DNA from: Mesotaenium endlicherianum
Lineage: Eukaryota > Streptophyta > Zygnematophyceae > Zygnematales > Mesotaeniaceae
Assembly (NCBI GenBank): GCA_009602735.1
Contig: WELA01012483.1
Span: 7,888 to 71,887, forward strand
Direction of reading: 5' to 3'
Length of the DNA: 64,000 bases
In this document: one piece after another, positions 1 through 10,971 of the stretch
Layout: each line of letters starts with the position of its first letter
Position numbering within the stretch: the stretch's first letter is position 1
Notes under the pieces: model-generated
Database searches by the model: none
Seen by the model: the letters and a program-made list of their open reading frames with translations, nothing else
Told to the model about the DNA's origin: nothing
Translations under genes and position numbers: made by a program

Positions 1-823
1 ATGATGGGCAGACTGAANTGAAAGAACTAATCGAGTTCTGCAGGAGGTGCTGAGAGCATATATTGACCAAAAACAAGATAATTGGGATGACCTGTTGCCT
101 CAAATTCAGTTTGCGGTCAACAGTGCGGTGCACGCGTCAACGGGCAAGACTCCTTTTGAACTCAGCCTGGGTAGAGCCCCTAAGTCTCCTTTAGATGTAT
201 TGGGGGAGTCTTTAACTGACCCGAAAGGGATTGACAACTCGGTCTCCCACCAGTTAACTCAGGAGTTTGCTGACACCCTGTCAGAAGTCCAACAAAACCT
301 GCACAAAGTCCAAGAAAACCAACAAAAATACGCTAATCAACACCGTCGGGAGGTGACATTTTCTAAGGGCGATTTAGTCAAACTGCATTCTCAGCACCTG
401 TACCTCCCTGGTGTGGTCAAGAAAAAGCTTGGCCCTGTCTGGGTCGGTCCATATTCGGTGGTACGTCGTATCGGTCAGAATGCTCACAAACTGAACGTGT
501 CAGCTGAATACAAGAGTCACCCGGTCTTTAATGTCTCCTTCCTGGAACCATACATCAAAGGTGATATATTGTTCACAGGTCGGTTACCTGTCCAACCGGG
601 ACCGGTCCCCGCTGTCCGGGACGGCGACCCTGAGGAATATGAGGTCGATGAGATTTTAGACGCTCGCTCGGTCCGTCGATCGTCTAAATATGTCATGAAG
701 TACCTCATCCGATGGAAGGGTTACGATGCCTCTGGGGACACTTGGGAATTTAAAGACCAGCTGACCAATGCCAAAAGGGCGTTGAAACGGTTCCACCTTC
801 GGGCAGCTGGGGCACCGCCCTAA
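1..823 (+). pseudogene. pol C-terminus (integrase tail and chromodomain) of element A1
   Basis: This is the final part of a chromovirus polyprotein. The first half has the integrase C-terminal fold with the typical phrases GPYSVVRR and [12 protein letters not shown]. The last 55 residues form a chromodomain (EYEVDEILD, then YLIRWKGYD and DTWEF), the module that steers integration to particular chromatin in this clade. It is cut by the window edge. It belongs to a retrotransposon fossil. Confidence 0.9.
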
Positions 824-1039
824 CTGTCCCTTCAGTAGACATGGGAAGGTGACAGGAGGTCCTGTCTCCATATAAGTTGGAGGGGGATGTGACAGTTAGT
901 GACAGTTGTGACAGGCAGCCCACCTTTAAATTTAAGTTGGAGGGAGTGGTAGTCTCTGATCACCATATTACACACTCAACCTGCGCTCACACTCACTTGC
1001 TCTCTATCTCAATTTTTCCCTTATATTCTCTCACACCAG

Positions 1040-1147
1040 GTATTCCACTCGAGGAACTCTCCAGATCGCGTCCCTCTTCATCAAGGGCACTCAGTAGCGG
1101 CAAAATATCATGACTTCACTAACTGCATTGTGTTTATGATTGAGCAG
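1040..1147 (+). other. predicted intron upstream of ORF3 in A1
   Basis: The segment begins with CAG|GTATTC, carries a plant-like branch site CACTAAC 30 bases before the end, and ends GAGCAG|GATG. Copy A2 has an intron of the same length (108 bases) in the same place, and elements B and C have equivalents of 103 and 105 bases. Spliced messages for an env-position ORF are known in other LTR elements. Splicing here is inferred from sequence only. Confidence 0.55.
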
Positions 1148-1148
1148 G

Positions 1149-2815
1149 ATGACTTAAAAGTCGGAACTCAAGAGGAAGAGAAGGGCGGAAGAGGCACATG
1201 CAGAATACTTGCAATTCCGTGGAGACATCGAATCATCCTCCATCTCCGCTCGGGAATCACAACGACTCCAACAACAGCGGGAGGCACAGAAGAAGAAGGA
1301 GGAGGAGGAACAGGCCAGACTGAGGCAGGAAGAACTGGCCAGAAAAGCTGCAGAGGAGGCCAAGAAAGCAGAGGAGGAGAAGCAAGCCGAGGAGAAGCGG
1401 AAGCAGCAGGCTGAAGAAGAGCAGAGGAGAATCAGCAGCTACCGCTACACAGTGCTGGGCAAGGGCCTGGATCTACTGGAGGAGGCCTTCAAGTATGCCC
1501 AGAGAAGTCGCAGTGAGTCGCAGAAGAAAATCCTCCAGAAGGAAGGGGAGACATCCGAAAACTTTGACAAGTATATAGAGGTCAGCACAGGGCTCCTCCT
1601 CTACCACGACTACGCCAGGATGGTAGGATATACAATCGGAGAGGCCAAGACAATGGCCAGGTGAACAAAGCAGGAGCTGTCTCGATTCTTGGTATCCGGG
1701 GGGCCGATAGGGTCATCAGGATGATCCCCATGGACGCGGACAGCTTCAAGGACTCAACGCCCCATAACAGGTTCAAGGCCATGTACAACGAGGTGGAGAG
1801 GAGGAGCTGGGAATTCGTGGCCAGGGAAACCAGTCAGCTAGATTTTGCAGGACACTGGTACCCTTGTACTCTTAAAAGGACAGACCCTACCTTCTTTCAA
1901 AAGCCCACCGATTGGCGGTGGATGACCATCAACATGAGGGACCAGCAGAATGACAGGGCGACGGATGAGGATTTCCTGACAGACCTAAAGGGGAACATAG
2001 TATTGCCCCCTCACATTGCGGCTTGGGACCCAAGATTGGATGGAGTCAGAGAGTGCATGAGCCAAGAGATGCAGGGGGACAGAAGCAGGGCCCGACAGTC
2101 ATTCTCCAAAGGGAAGCACGCTTATGCCAAATGGGCAAGTAAGCAGGGGGAAAAGGACCTCTATGCAGTCCGGGCTCAGCAGCCCCCACCAGCACCCAAA
2201 AGGGGAAGGTCAGTAGGATATTCTTTTTCTCGGGAAGAGCTGGAGCAGCTGACAGAAGAGACCTCAGAAGTCTTAGAGGAACCCGCGGACGGAGAGGAGG
2301 AGGAGTCAGAGGAAGACGAGGAGGAAGGCGAGGAGGGGGACACTAGCCCCGCCGTGATCCTGACGCCTGCCACATCCCCTATAAGGGAGAAGACGGGGTT
2401 GGCCATGCAGCAACTCGCTGAAGAGGAGGATATCACTTGGCTGGGGACTGCCAGAGGACAGACCCCATCTCCAGGCAAGGAGACCCAGTCAGACAGAGCA
2501 GACAGGAGGGCTGCTCGGGAGATAGCCAGAGGCCTGCCAGCATCTCCCTCGCAGAAAGGGCATGTACCCTTGGCACATGTCATGCAACATCCTTCTGGGA
2601 TGCCGGTATACGTACCTGTCAGTTTGAGGGCTGCCCAGGAGAAGGCTGCCTCCCTCCAGACTGTGCAGGAGGAAACAGCCCAGTTACTGCGTTCTCCGCG
2701 GGGTCCTTACACGGAACCTCCCTCTCTGACAGGCTTCAGAAGACCCCAAGACAGGAGGAGGTCTGGCTCCCCTGAGTATAGGGCCTCAGGGACATCTCCC
2801 TCCAAAGGGCAGTAG
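1149..2815 (+). pseudogene. ORF3 (A type) of chromovirus A1
   Basis: This is the extra reading region between pol and the 3' LTR. It encodes a charged N-terminal coiled coil rich in Glu, Lys, Gln and Ala, then a conserved core with YRYTV, NEVERRSWEF, PTDWRWMT and LPPHIAAWDPRL. A KGRSVGYSFSREEL segment, a Glu-rich acidic run and a C-terminal block GHVPLAHVMQHPSGMPVYV follow. No signal peptide or membrane segment is visible, so it does not look like a classical envelope. I do not recognise the fold. This copy is broken. It matches copy A2 closely and the B/C type at roughly half of core residues. Confidence 0.75.
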
Positions 2816-2856
2816 GCTGGGGACGAGAGGGACAGCACGCTGTTATTAGTGTGAGT

Positions 2857-2873
2857 GTTGTCGAGGCGACAAC
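2857..2873 (+). other. conserved hairpin before the polypurine tract (A1)
   Basis: GTTGTCGAGGCGACAAC folds into a perfect 7-bp stem with a 3-base loop, 18 bases before the LTR. The same 17 bases stand at the same place in copies A2, B and C, which suggests a selected RNA or DNA structure in the family. Confidence 0.7.
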
Positions 2874-2891
2874 ATGATAAGTTGGAGGGAT

Positions 2892-3610
2892 TGTAATGAA
2901 TCGGTATGTTGGTTGATATAATATATATTTAAATAATATAGTTCAATAAGTTCAGCCTGCTGAACTCTAGTTAATGATCAGTCTGCTGGACTTTATATTT
3001 AATATCAGTTTAATGACTCGGCCGGAAGTAGCAGGCTGAGGTAACCTTAAGTCAGCTTGCTGACACATTCTTTGACAGCCAGCTGACTTCCGTACTCGGT
3101 AGCAGCGAACTGCCTCGATATGCATCTAAGTGTGGTATGCTAGATGAATGGCCAGATGACATCCCTATGATGGATGGCGATTCGGGATGATGGGAGATGG
3201 CGGTGGATTTGGTTAACCGAGGACCTACCAACGTGGTTAACTCCCGGGTAGGCGGTGCCATCGCACTGACCAATGAACAGTAAACTCATTCTATGTACAT
3301 ATGCTAGGCATTGCTCTCGAGTTCGGATTTGGAAACGAGGCCAACTCTCTTGTACAGCTTACTGAGAGAGATCTAAATCAAAGGCGAGAAGCCATTGATA
3401 GCACTGTCTTCTAACATTGCTTATGTATGAGTTTACTGATTTGCATTATTGATGCTAGTTTACTCGCATTTGACTGACGAGTATTATTCACTGCTAGTGT
3501 GTTGTCCTTTGCCGTTCAACCAGTTAATGGGAAATACCATAAAGATTACTTGCTGATATAAAGATCTTTATTAATTGTTAATCGCCTATTTGGTAAGTTG
3601 ATTCATTTCA
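2892..3610 (+). repeat. 3' LTR of element A1
   Basis: The 719-bp LTR starts TGTAATGAATC after a purine tract (AAGTTGGAGGGAT) and ends GATTCATTTCA, so its ends form a short inverted repeat with TG...CA termini. At least five further copies of this LTR lie in the window. The U3 part carries palindromes built from TCAGC/GCTGA (2949-2966, 3051-3064, 3074-3087). Confidence 0.9.
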
Positions 3611-3755
3611 CCAGCAGAACTGAAGGATAGCAGGCGCGCATGCATGCGTGCAGGGCTGAAGGAGCCGCATGCGGAGCGCATGTGCATCGCCGGCAACATA
3701 CAGGACGTTGTGCGACGTTATGCGTTGTAGAGGGCCAGACATGACCAGTCAGTCC
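3611..3755. repeat. flank repeat S, copy 1
   Basis: The bases directly after the A1 LTR (CCAGCAGAACTGAAGGATAG...) match the reverse complement of 21375-21518, which lies directly next to the 3' LTR of element C. Both LTRs therefore end at the same base of the same sequence. The similarity fades near 3755. The sequence has no coding potential I can recognise. Confidence 0.75.
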
Positions 3756-4280
3756 CAGAGCTACAAGTAGCAGTTCGTGGCGGGGGGAGACTCTGGGCAA
3801 AGCCTCCACGTCAACAGCGTCAGTTGGCCATCAAGTTCCTGCCTGATCTGCAGACTAATATCAACCGCCATGCACCAGAGGGGCGCCACCTGGCAACTGC
3901 TGGTAGCACAAAGTTGGGAAGGAGTTTTGTGACCCCCCCCCTCTCTCCTCCCTCCTCCCACCACCACAACCCAGCTGCCAGGCGGAGCTGCCGGGGAAGC
4001 TCCATCAGGAGCAGCTCCCTGCCCCGCTAGAAAGCTCAGCGTGCTTGACTTCATTGGCAGAGTCAGCTGGCGTCATCCTGGAGGTCGAGTTCAGAGGTAG
4101 GGCAGCCTGGTGTGCTCATGCCTCGGGGGCAAGAGGAGGCCCTGCTAAGAGCAGCAAATAATCTGCAAGAGCTCCTTGAAGACAGCCACAGCAGTGGAGG
4201 TATGTAACGTTTCTGCTTTCCACCAGGATCTTTGCTTGGTATTCAAGGATAATTTAATATCAGCAGAAAGAAATAACGAT
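3756..4280. other. unassigned DNA with one possible exon
   Basis: No convincing gene. There is a C-rich run near 3930-3960. An ATG at 4118 opens 27 codons ending in AG|GTATGT at 4199/4200, a textbook plant donor site. This could be the first exon of a host gene cut up by the surrounding elements, but there is no homology to support it. Confidence 0.3.
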
Positions 4281-4369
4281 ATCTTCGAGAAAATGCACAA
4301 TCCTTGTGAAAGCAAAAATGAAGTCTAATAGAATTTGTGCTTGTGAGAGTTGCACTCACAATGACTCTT

Positions 4370-4389
4370 GCAAGTATATATACTTGCAC
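4370..4389. repeat. 20-bp perfect palindrome
   Basis: TGCAAGTATATATACTTGCA reads the same on both strands. It lies in AT-rich, non-coding DNA upstream of the tRNA-like modules. Function unknown. Confidence 0.8.
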
Positions 4390-4649
4390 AACGTGAGGCA
4401 CTGGAGTGCTTCGAGTCACCACCTAGGGCACTGGTTCACGTTCAACGAAAGATGGTTGAATTGGACATAACCAATTCGGCCGAATGCTCCTAGCGCGCCG
4501 TTTGACCTTTAGGAGACTTTTCGACGGTTTCCGAAAAATCGTTATACGCCAAACGGGCGTTTTCGCGTTCGCGCGACTTTCTGAAAAGTCGCGATTGCTC
4601 GCGCGGTCGCGTACACATTAATTCAACATGAACCGGTAGTTATAATAAA

Positions 4650-4830
4650 TACTTTGACCAATTGGTTAGGTGTGAACGTTTTAAACGAAAGGTCGCGGGT
4701 TTAAATCCGCCGAAATGCAAAGTAACTTTGCATATTATATTTCGTTTGACTTTACGGCTATTTTCGGAATCACGACGCGACGACCGGGAGGTTGCGGGTT
4801 CGATTCCGACCGGTGGCTCCCTTGGGCCAC
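4650..4830 (+). repeat. two tRNA-like modules, probable tRNA-derived SINE
   Basis: Two segments about 100 bases apart each end in a T-arm-like motif: GGTCGCGGGTTTAAATCCGCC (broken here as GCGGGTTT / AAATCCGC, about 4691-4711) and GGTTGCGGGTTCGATTCC (about 4790-4808), the second holding a perfect B-box core GGTTCGATTCC. D-arm-like bases (CAATTGGTTAGG) precede the first. Neither folds into a clean cloverleaf, and the anticodon stems do not pair well, so these are probably not working tRNA genes. The reverse strand reads VGIEPATSR, a phrase commonly produced when tRNA-derived repeats are translated. A composite SINE is the best guess. Confidence 0.45.
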
Positions 4831-4901
4831 AACTTGGTGTTTTCTTTTGGGTTAGCGACGCATCGTTAACCGAAAACAATGCCTATTAGTATCCAAAATT
4901 G

Positions 4902-5192
4902 TGACAGTCAAAATAAGTAAATCAATCCATAATTGATTAAGTTATTCCGCCGTAATTAATCAAACTACTTTACGATTAATCACGTTACACTTTTGCAAAG
5001 TAATTGAATTACTTTACGATTTTTTTTGCAATAGTATTTGGGTCGTTTTGCCAATTGGCCGAGAATTAGTCGGCACACGTGTCTGTCAAAATAATTCAAT
5101 GAACATGCAATATTATACAAAATAAAAATATAACGTCTTTTAGGTAATTAGAAAAACGTTCTAAATACGCCAAAAAAGCTCAGATCGTTACA
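4902..5192 (-). repeat. 3' LTR of element D1
   Basis: About 291 bp. On the minus strand it begins TGTAACGATC just after the purine tract AAGCGGGGAGGAG and ends ...TGTCA. It aligns along its length with 62044-62330, the D2 LTR. The exact outer end is uncertain by a few bases. Confidence 0.75.
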
Positions 5193-6944
5193 CTCCTCCC
5201 CGCTTAAAAGAACTTAACGTCCGCGTTAAGCATCGTCTTTTAAGTATTCTGTGTTAATACTTGCCCGTAGCGAGCGTGAAACACAGTTCGAGCGAAGGAC
5301 AATTGCATCAAACAGTGACGGAAAAGAGCGATTATTTGGCCGCGTCCCTTTTGCGTTTGTTCCTTGGCTTACGACTTGTACCGGGGAGCACACCTACCGT
5401 GGTACAGAGCTGCTGAGCTTTAGCCCATCGTAACCAATACTGTTGAACCAGGTCGCTACAATTATATAGGATTTCGTCCTGCGGTTCATACGGATTCCAA
5501 TTGGAATTGTAATCGAGCCACTTGATCAAAAGTTCCACGCGTGTAGGCTTATGACGGGTGTAGCGGTGTCTAATGACCTCCTCTATATCCCAGGCTTATG
5601 TCATCTTGTTTGAGTTCCAAATCCGGTGCTTGTGGCTGATAGCGGCCATCGGACCTAAACAGCTTCAGTAAACTGACATGGAACACAGGATGTGTTCGCC
5701 CCATGGATTTAGGCAAATCCAGTCGGTATGCAACAGGGCCAACCATTGCGATAATGATAAAAGGGCCTACCCAGCAAGGCAGAAGCTTGCGCTTTCCTGG
5801 GTGCTTGAGTTGGAGGTTTTTAGTTTGCAAAAGTACTTTATTGCCAACTTGAAAACTTAATTCAGTCCTCCGTGTGTCAGCAAACGTTTTCTGTTGATCT
5901 CGAGCAGCGGCTAAATCCAGCTTCGCGTTTTTGTGCACCTCCTGAAGAGAATGGACAAATAGGCGTGTACTTGGCACTTCCATGGTTGACATCCCCGTCT
6001 GACCTTGAACGACGTGTGTCAGGGGAGTGTGCGGATGTCGCCCATAGTTAAGGAAAAATGGAGTTTCCTTAACACGTTCCTAATAAGCAATATTAACTGC
6101 AAATTCTGCAACTGAAAGGAGGGTATCCCAGTTGTCATGGCGAGGATTCACATAATGCCTAAGGAATTGCTGCAGAACGTGGTTCAAGCGCTCTGTCTGG
6201 CCATCGGTCTGAGGATGGAAGCTCGTCGACATCTTAAGTTCGTGCCGAAATGCGAGCAAACTTCCTGCCAGAAGTGACTCGCAAATCTACTATCACAATC
6301 AATTATGATCTCTTTCGGCATACCACGTAACTTGAACACGTGATCCATGAAGAGACGAGCGGTCTCAATGGCATCAAGCGATGGTTTAGTGGCCACAAAG
6401 TGAACCATCTTAGTGAAACAATCGACGATTGTCAACACCCCATTGTGTCCCCTTTTGGTGGTGGGCAATTCAACGACAAAGTCGAGGCTAATGCTTTCCC
6501 ACGGGGCACCCGCAAGTTCCAAGGGATGCAACTTCCCAGCCGGCAACGAATTGCTCGGCTTGTTCCTCTGACAAGCCGCACAGTTGGTGATGTACTCAGC
6601 AACATCAACCTTGAGGGACGGCCACGTGTACTCTCGGTGCAACGCTTAACTGGTTTTGGTAATACCATGATGACCCGAGTAAGGAGAGTCATGCGCTTCC
6701 CGTAGTAGCACATTTCTTACTTGGCCTTTTGGGACCACAATGCGCCCATTGTGCCACCAAAAACCCTGCTCAAATGTATAGTTTGAGCGGTCATTCCTTT
6801 TGTCCATGCTGTCCATCGTTACGGCTACACCGTTCAAGCCAGTACCCTGGAGATCTAGGAAAAACAGATCTTTAAGATAGCCCTCGTGAAACAGTTGATG
6901 CAAGTCAAGTGATTCCGAGTTATGCGCGGAGTTACCATTCTCTC
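4902..6944 (-). mobile_element. Ty3/gypsy chromovirus D1, 3' part
   Basis: Read on the minus strand this fossil shows an integrase zinc-binding region and catalytic core, an integrase tail, a chromodomain-like end (ELLIKWLDYNSNWNPYEPQDE, given here as ELLIKWLDY and WNPYEPQDE), a polypurine tract and a 3' LTR. It is a different subfamily from A/B/C and from E/F. Its closest relative in the window is D2 (62044-63578). It is broken, with several breaks, and its 5' half is missing: near 6944 it passes straight into element E. Confidence 0.85.
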
Positions 6945-9900
6945 CCATAAACCATAGCAAATGGTGACTGCTTGGTGGATCCCTGCATGCTGTTGTTGTA
7001 GGAAATTTCCAACCCTGGCAGCTTCTTGTCCTACTCTGAAGGGTCCTCCATAGTGAAACTTCTGAGCACCTATTGCAGAGTTCTGTTGAACCTCTCACTC
7101 TGCCCGTCTGTCTGAGGATAATAAGAAGCGCTCATACTCAGCTTGGTCCCCATCAAAGTAAACAATGACCGCCAAAAGTTGCTAGTAAACCTTGGATCCC
7201 GATCTGAAACAATCACCTTCGGCAACCCATGTAGCCTGAAATTATGGTCAAAGAATAGCCGTGCCAAAACTGCTGCCGTACAAGTCTCCTTCATGGGAAT
7301 GAAGTGAGCATCTTGCTGAGCCGATCAGACACAACCCAAACTGCATCGTGCCCTTGACCACTCACTGGTAACAACGGGATGAAGTCCATCGCAATCTCCT
7401 CCCAAGGATACTTTGGGATTGGCATAGGCTGCAATGTACCTTCCTTCTTTTGATTTGGTGTCTTGTTACGCTGGCACGCATCGCAACTCCTGATCCACTC
7501 TTCGATGTCCTTGTCCATATTTCTCCAATAGTACTCCCGCTTCATTACGCTTGCCGTCTTCTCGCTTCCAAAGTGTCCAGCATATAAGCAGTCATGATGC
7601 TCCGCAAGTAGTAAGTCTCGTAGCTCCTTGATATCAGGTACCACCACTCTCTTGGAATCACCATAATACCATATGCCGTCCTTTTTCTGCATACTCGAGT
7701 TGGACTTAGCTGCTCCACGATCAGCAAACTCTGGGTCCTCCTCATAACCTCTCTGGAGCTTCTTTTTGAAGTCCATACTCTCCTTGATGACTGAGATAGC
7801 TGCAAGGTCACATCCTTTCGGATAAAGCGTCTGCAGGGTTGATCTTCCCAGGTAAGTACTCAATCTTGGGGTCATCCTTTGCAGAAACTCCATCCACCTT
7901 GCTTGTCTTGGTGTCAATGTTGGCCGCGTCATCTCCAAGCTCTTGTGGTCGGTCTTGATGAACACCTTCCGGCCGTCCACATAACATCGCCAAATCCTCA
8001 AAGCCTGGATAATAGCCAACATCTCCCACTCGTGTGCTGCATAGTTCTGCTCCGCAAAACTCAACCATCTGCTCTCATATGCCACAGGCTGCAATCCTTT
8101 ACCCTGGTCCTGGAGAAGAATGGATCCCACTGCAAAATTTGATGCGTCCATGATGATGGTGAAAGGAAGTTCTGGACTGGCGATTGCCAACACAGGTGCC
8201 TCTGTCAATAACTCCTTAATCTTCTCAAATGCTTGCTGCTCCTTGTCACCCCATAGCCAATTCTCTTGCTTCTTCAACATGTCCGTGAGCGGTGCACACA
8301 CCTTGGCAAATCCTTTAATGAAACGTCGATAATAATTTGCCATGCCAAGGAAACGCCTGAGTTGATGAATATCAGCAGGTACCGGCCAATCTCGGACTGC
8401 TTGCACCTTCTTCTGCTCCACCTTGACTCCTTTGACTCTTATTAGGTGTCCAAGAAACTTGACCTCCTTGTGACAGAAGATGCACTTGCTCATCTTCCCA
8501 TATAGTTTCTGATCTCTCAAGACCTCCAACACCTTCATCAGATGCTCCACATGCTCTTCCAAGGTCTTCAAATAGATCAGGATGTCGTCTAAAAATACCA
8601 CCACAAACTGGTCCAGTAGGGTCTGAAGATATTGTTCATGAGTCCCATGAATGTAGCAGGTGCATTGGTCAATCCAAAAGGCATGACTGTGAAGTTGAAT
8701 AATCCATAACGAGTCTTGAAAGCAGTCTTCTAAACGTCTCCTTCTACAATTTGTACCTGGTGATAGCCACTCCTCAAATCGATCTTCGAGAATTACTTTG
8801 CCCCGACAAGCCCGTCAATTAACTCGTCCATTCGTGGAAGTGGGTACCTGTTCTTGATGGTGACCTTTTTGAGTGCCCGATAGTCGACACACATCCTCAT
8901 AGTCCCATCCTTCTTCTTCACAAATAAGACTGGTGCTGCAAATGGAGACTCGTTGGGTCGGATGAATCCCTTCTCCAATAACTTTGTCATCTGCTTCTTC
9001 AACTCGTCCAACTCCGCAAACGATTGATGATAGGCGGGTCTCACTGGTTCCAAATCAATCTTGTGCTCCATAGCTCTCTGTGGAGGTAATCCTGCAGGTA
9101 GCTCCTCAGGAAAATCGCACTTGAACTCCTCCAACAGCGCCTTAATTTTGGCAGGCATCTCAGCAGGCTTCTTCTCTTGAGCAGTTGGGCTCTGCTCCTT
9201 CTGAGCAAGGGGATCAGACACCACTACTTGCTCCTCCGGCGATGTACATTCGCTCAGGCTATTAGGATTCACGCTTGCTCCATCTGATGACCTGGCCAGG
9301 GCCACCAAAACAAGGTACATCTCCTTCACCTGATTCGCCCTGCATAGCTTCTTTGCTTGCAGGCTCGACAGAAGACAGTTACTTGTGGTCGTATCTACCT
9401 CCACCTGTTTCGCTGTCTCCATTCGACCATCACGCCCTTAAGCCTTCATTTTTCCAGTGCTCCCGTGCACTTGAGGGTTGGCTTCCTTAGCCATGGTCGG
9501 CTGAATATCACCTCATGGTGACCCAACTGCGCCTGCTCCATAACTTCCTTACTCCGGTGCCCCGCTACTTCCACGTGAATAGCTTTCGTAGGTGCACCAC
9601 ACTTGAGTCTCTGACCATTCGCCAAAATTGCCTCCTTAGGCTCGTAATGCTTCTGCACAGGGACTCGCTATCCCTTCACCACCTTCTTGTGCACAAAGTT
9701 TGCACTTCCGCCACTGTCGACCATACACTTTGCCTCGTTGTCGTCGACTACTCCTTCCACCATAATAGGCTTGTCAACATCTCGTCCTTCGCATCTCGGC
9801 AGGCTCCTGGGGATAACCTCCTTGTGAGCTCTCGTCTTCACGCCAGCAGACACCCCAAAACAACTTACTAGCGTCCTCCTTTTTTCTGCTGTTGAGGTTG

Positions 9901-10916
9901 CTTCGCCTTCACATGACAGTCTCGAGCCAAATGTCCAAGCTTGCCACAATTATAACAGGGTCCCCTCGGCTTAAACTTCTGCTGCCTGCGCTGGTACTGA
10001 ACAAGTCCCAACTCCATAGGTACTGGACCTTGTCCACTCGTGCTTGGCGCTTGAGAATCAAACTGTCGATGTCCTCCAAAGTTGTGGCTGCCCCACTGTC
10101 TCTGACTATACTCCACAGCGTCGACCCTTGTTGCCAATGCCATCATTTCTCCAAGACTGGTAGGGTCCTTGAGCGGAACTTCCTTGGCCACAGTTGGCTT
10201 GAGTCCCCTCTTGAACTTGTCCATCATCTCCGACTCGTGCATGGATGGACATTCAAGCACCAGCTCGTTGAAGCGCGATACATACTCCTGAATGTTTCCT
10301 CGTTGACGAAGGCGCACCAATAGATCTCGAGCAGTAGCCTAGGGTGCAATAGGTTGAAATTGCCTCTTCAAGCCTTCAAATAGTCGATCAACAGTAGCAG
10401 GAACTCCAGACAGCTGCTCTTGTCGCTCATACCAAGCTCCAGCACTCTTCTTCAGCAAGGTAATCACAAAGGCGACTTGTCTGTCGGGCGTGAGCGCAAA
10501 ATACTCCATAAACTTCTTCACTCCAAAAATCCATTGATGAACAGACTGCGATCCACGCTCTCCAGTATACACTTCAGGCTTAGGCGCACGCACTCCCGAT
10601 GCGGGTGGAATAACTGGTTGCACCACTGGGTTAACATGAATTGGTGGTACAACAGGTGCAGGTGCCGAACTCGTCAAAGCGACGTTCCCCATAACAACTC
10701 GCACCATTCTCTCCACCTCCTGGCGCATATTTTGTTGAAACTATGTGCAGACTTCTCCTCCAATTGCGTTTGCCGTCTGCCTCGATATCGCCTGCATCTC
10801 TTGTTGCTCCCTTGACAAAGGTGGTGCCGTCTGCTCCACGCGCTCTACATGCTCGACATGTGCGCCTCCTCCAGTGGCCGGCTGCGACTCCATAATATAA
10901 TATGCAAACTAGCCCA

Positions 10917-10928
10917 GCTCCGATACCA
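10917..10928 (-). other. primer-binding site of element E
   Basis: On the minus strand TGGTATCGGAGC follows the LTR after two bases. This is the usual plant LTR-element primer site, complementary to the 3' end of initiator methionine tRNA (common form TGGTATCAGAGC). F has the same 12 bases. Confidence 0.85.
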
Positions 10929-10971
10929 GATAAAAGGGGCGGAATGCCCTAGTGGAAGCGTAGTGACTCAC

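Larger units (their letters stand above)
1..3610 (+). mobile_element. Ty3/gypsy chromovirus A1, 3' half (ORF3-bearing family)
   Basis: This is the 3' half of an LTR retrotransposon that runs in from outside the window. In order it shows the C-terminal integrase and chromodomain of pol, a short non-coding interval, the extra ORF3, a hairpin, a polypurine tract and one LTR. Family assignment rests on the integrase C-terminus followed by a chromodomain, as in plant chromoviruses. It is broken, with at least two breaks in the part visible here. Its last pol segment matches element B at about 92% of residues (20 differences in about 258, counted by eye). The N at base 18 sits in a short local duplication and is probably an assembly join. 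Confidence 0.9.

Noticed and set aside
4650-4830. Functional tRNA genes
   Set aside because: B-box motifs are present, but the acceptor and anticodon stems do not pair and no complete cloverleaf can be drawn.
4640-4879. Minus-strand frame containing VGIEPATSR
   Set aside because: The phrase arises from translating tRNA-like B-box sequence backwards and is not a real protein domain.
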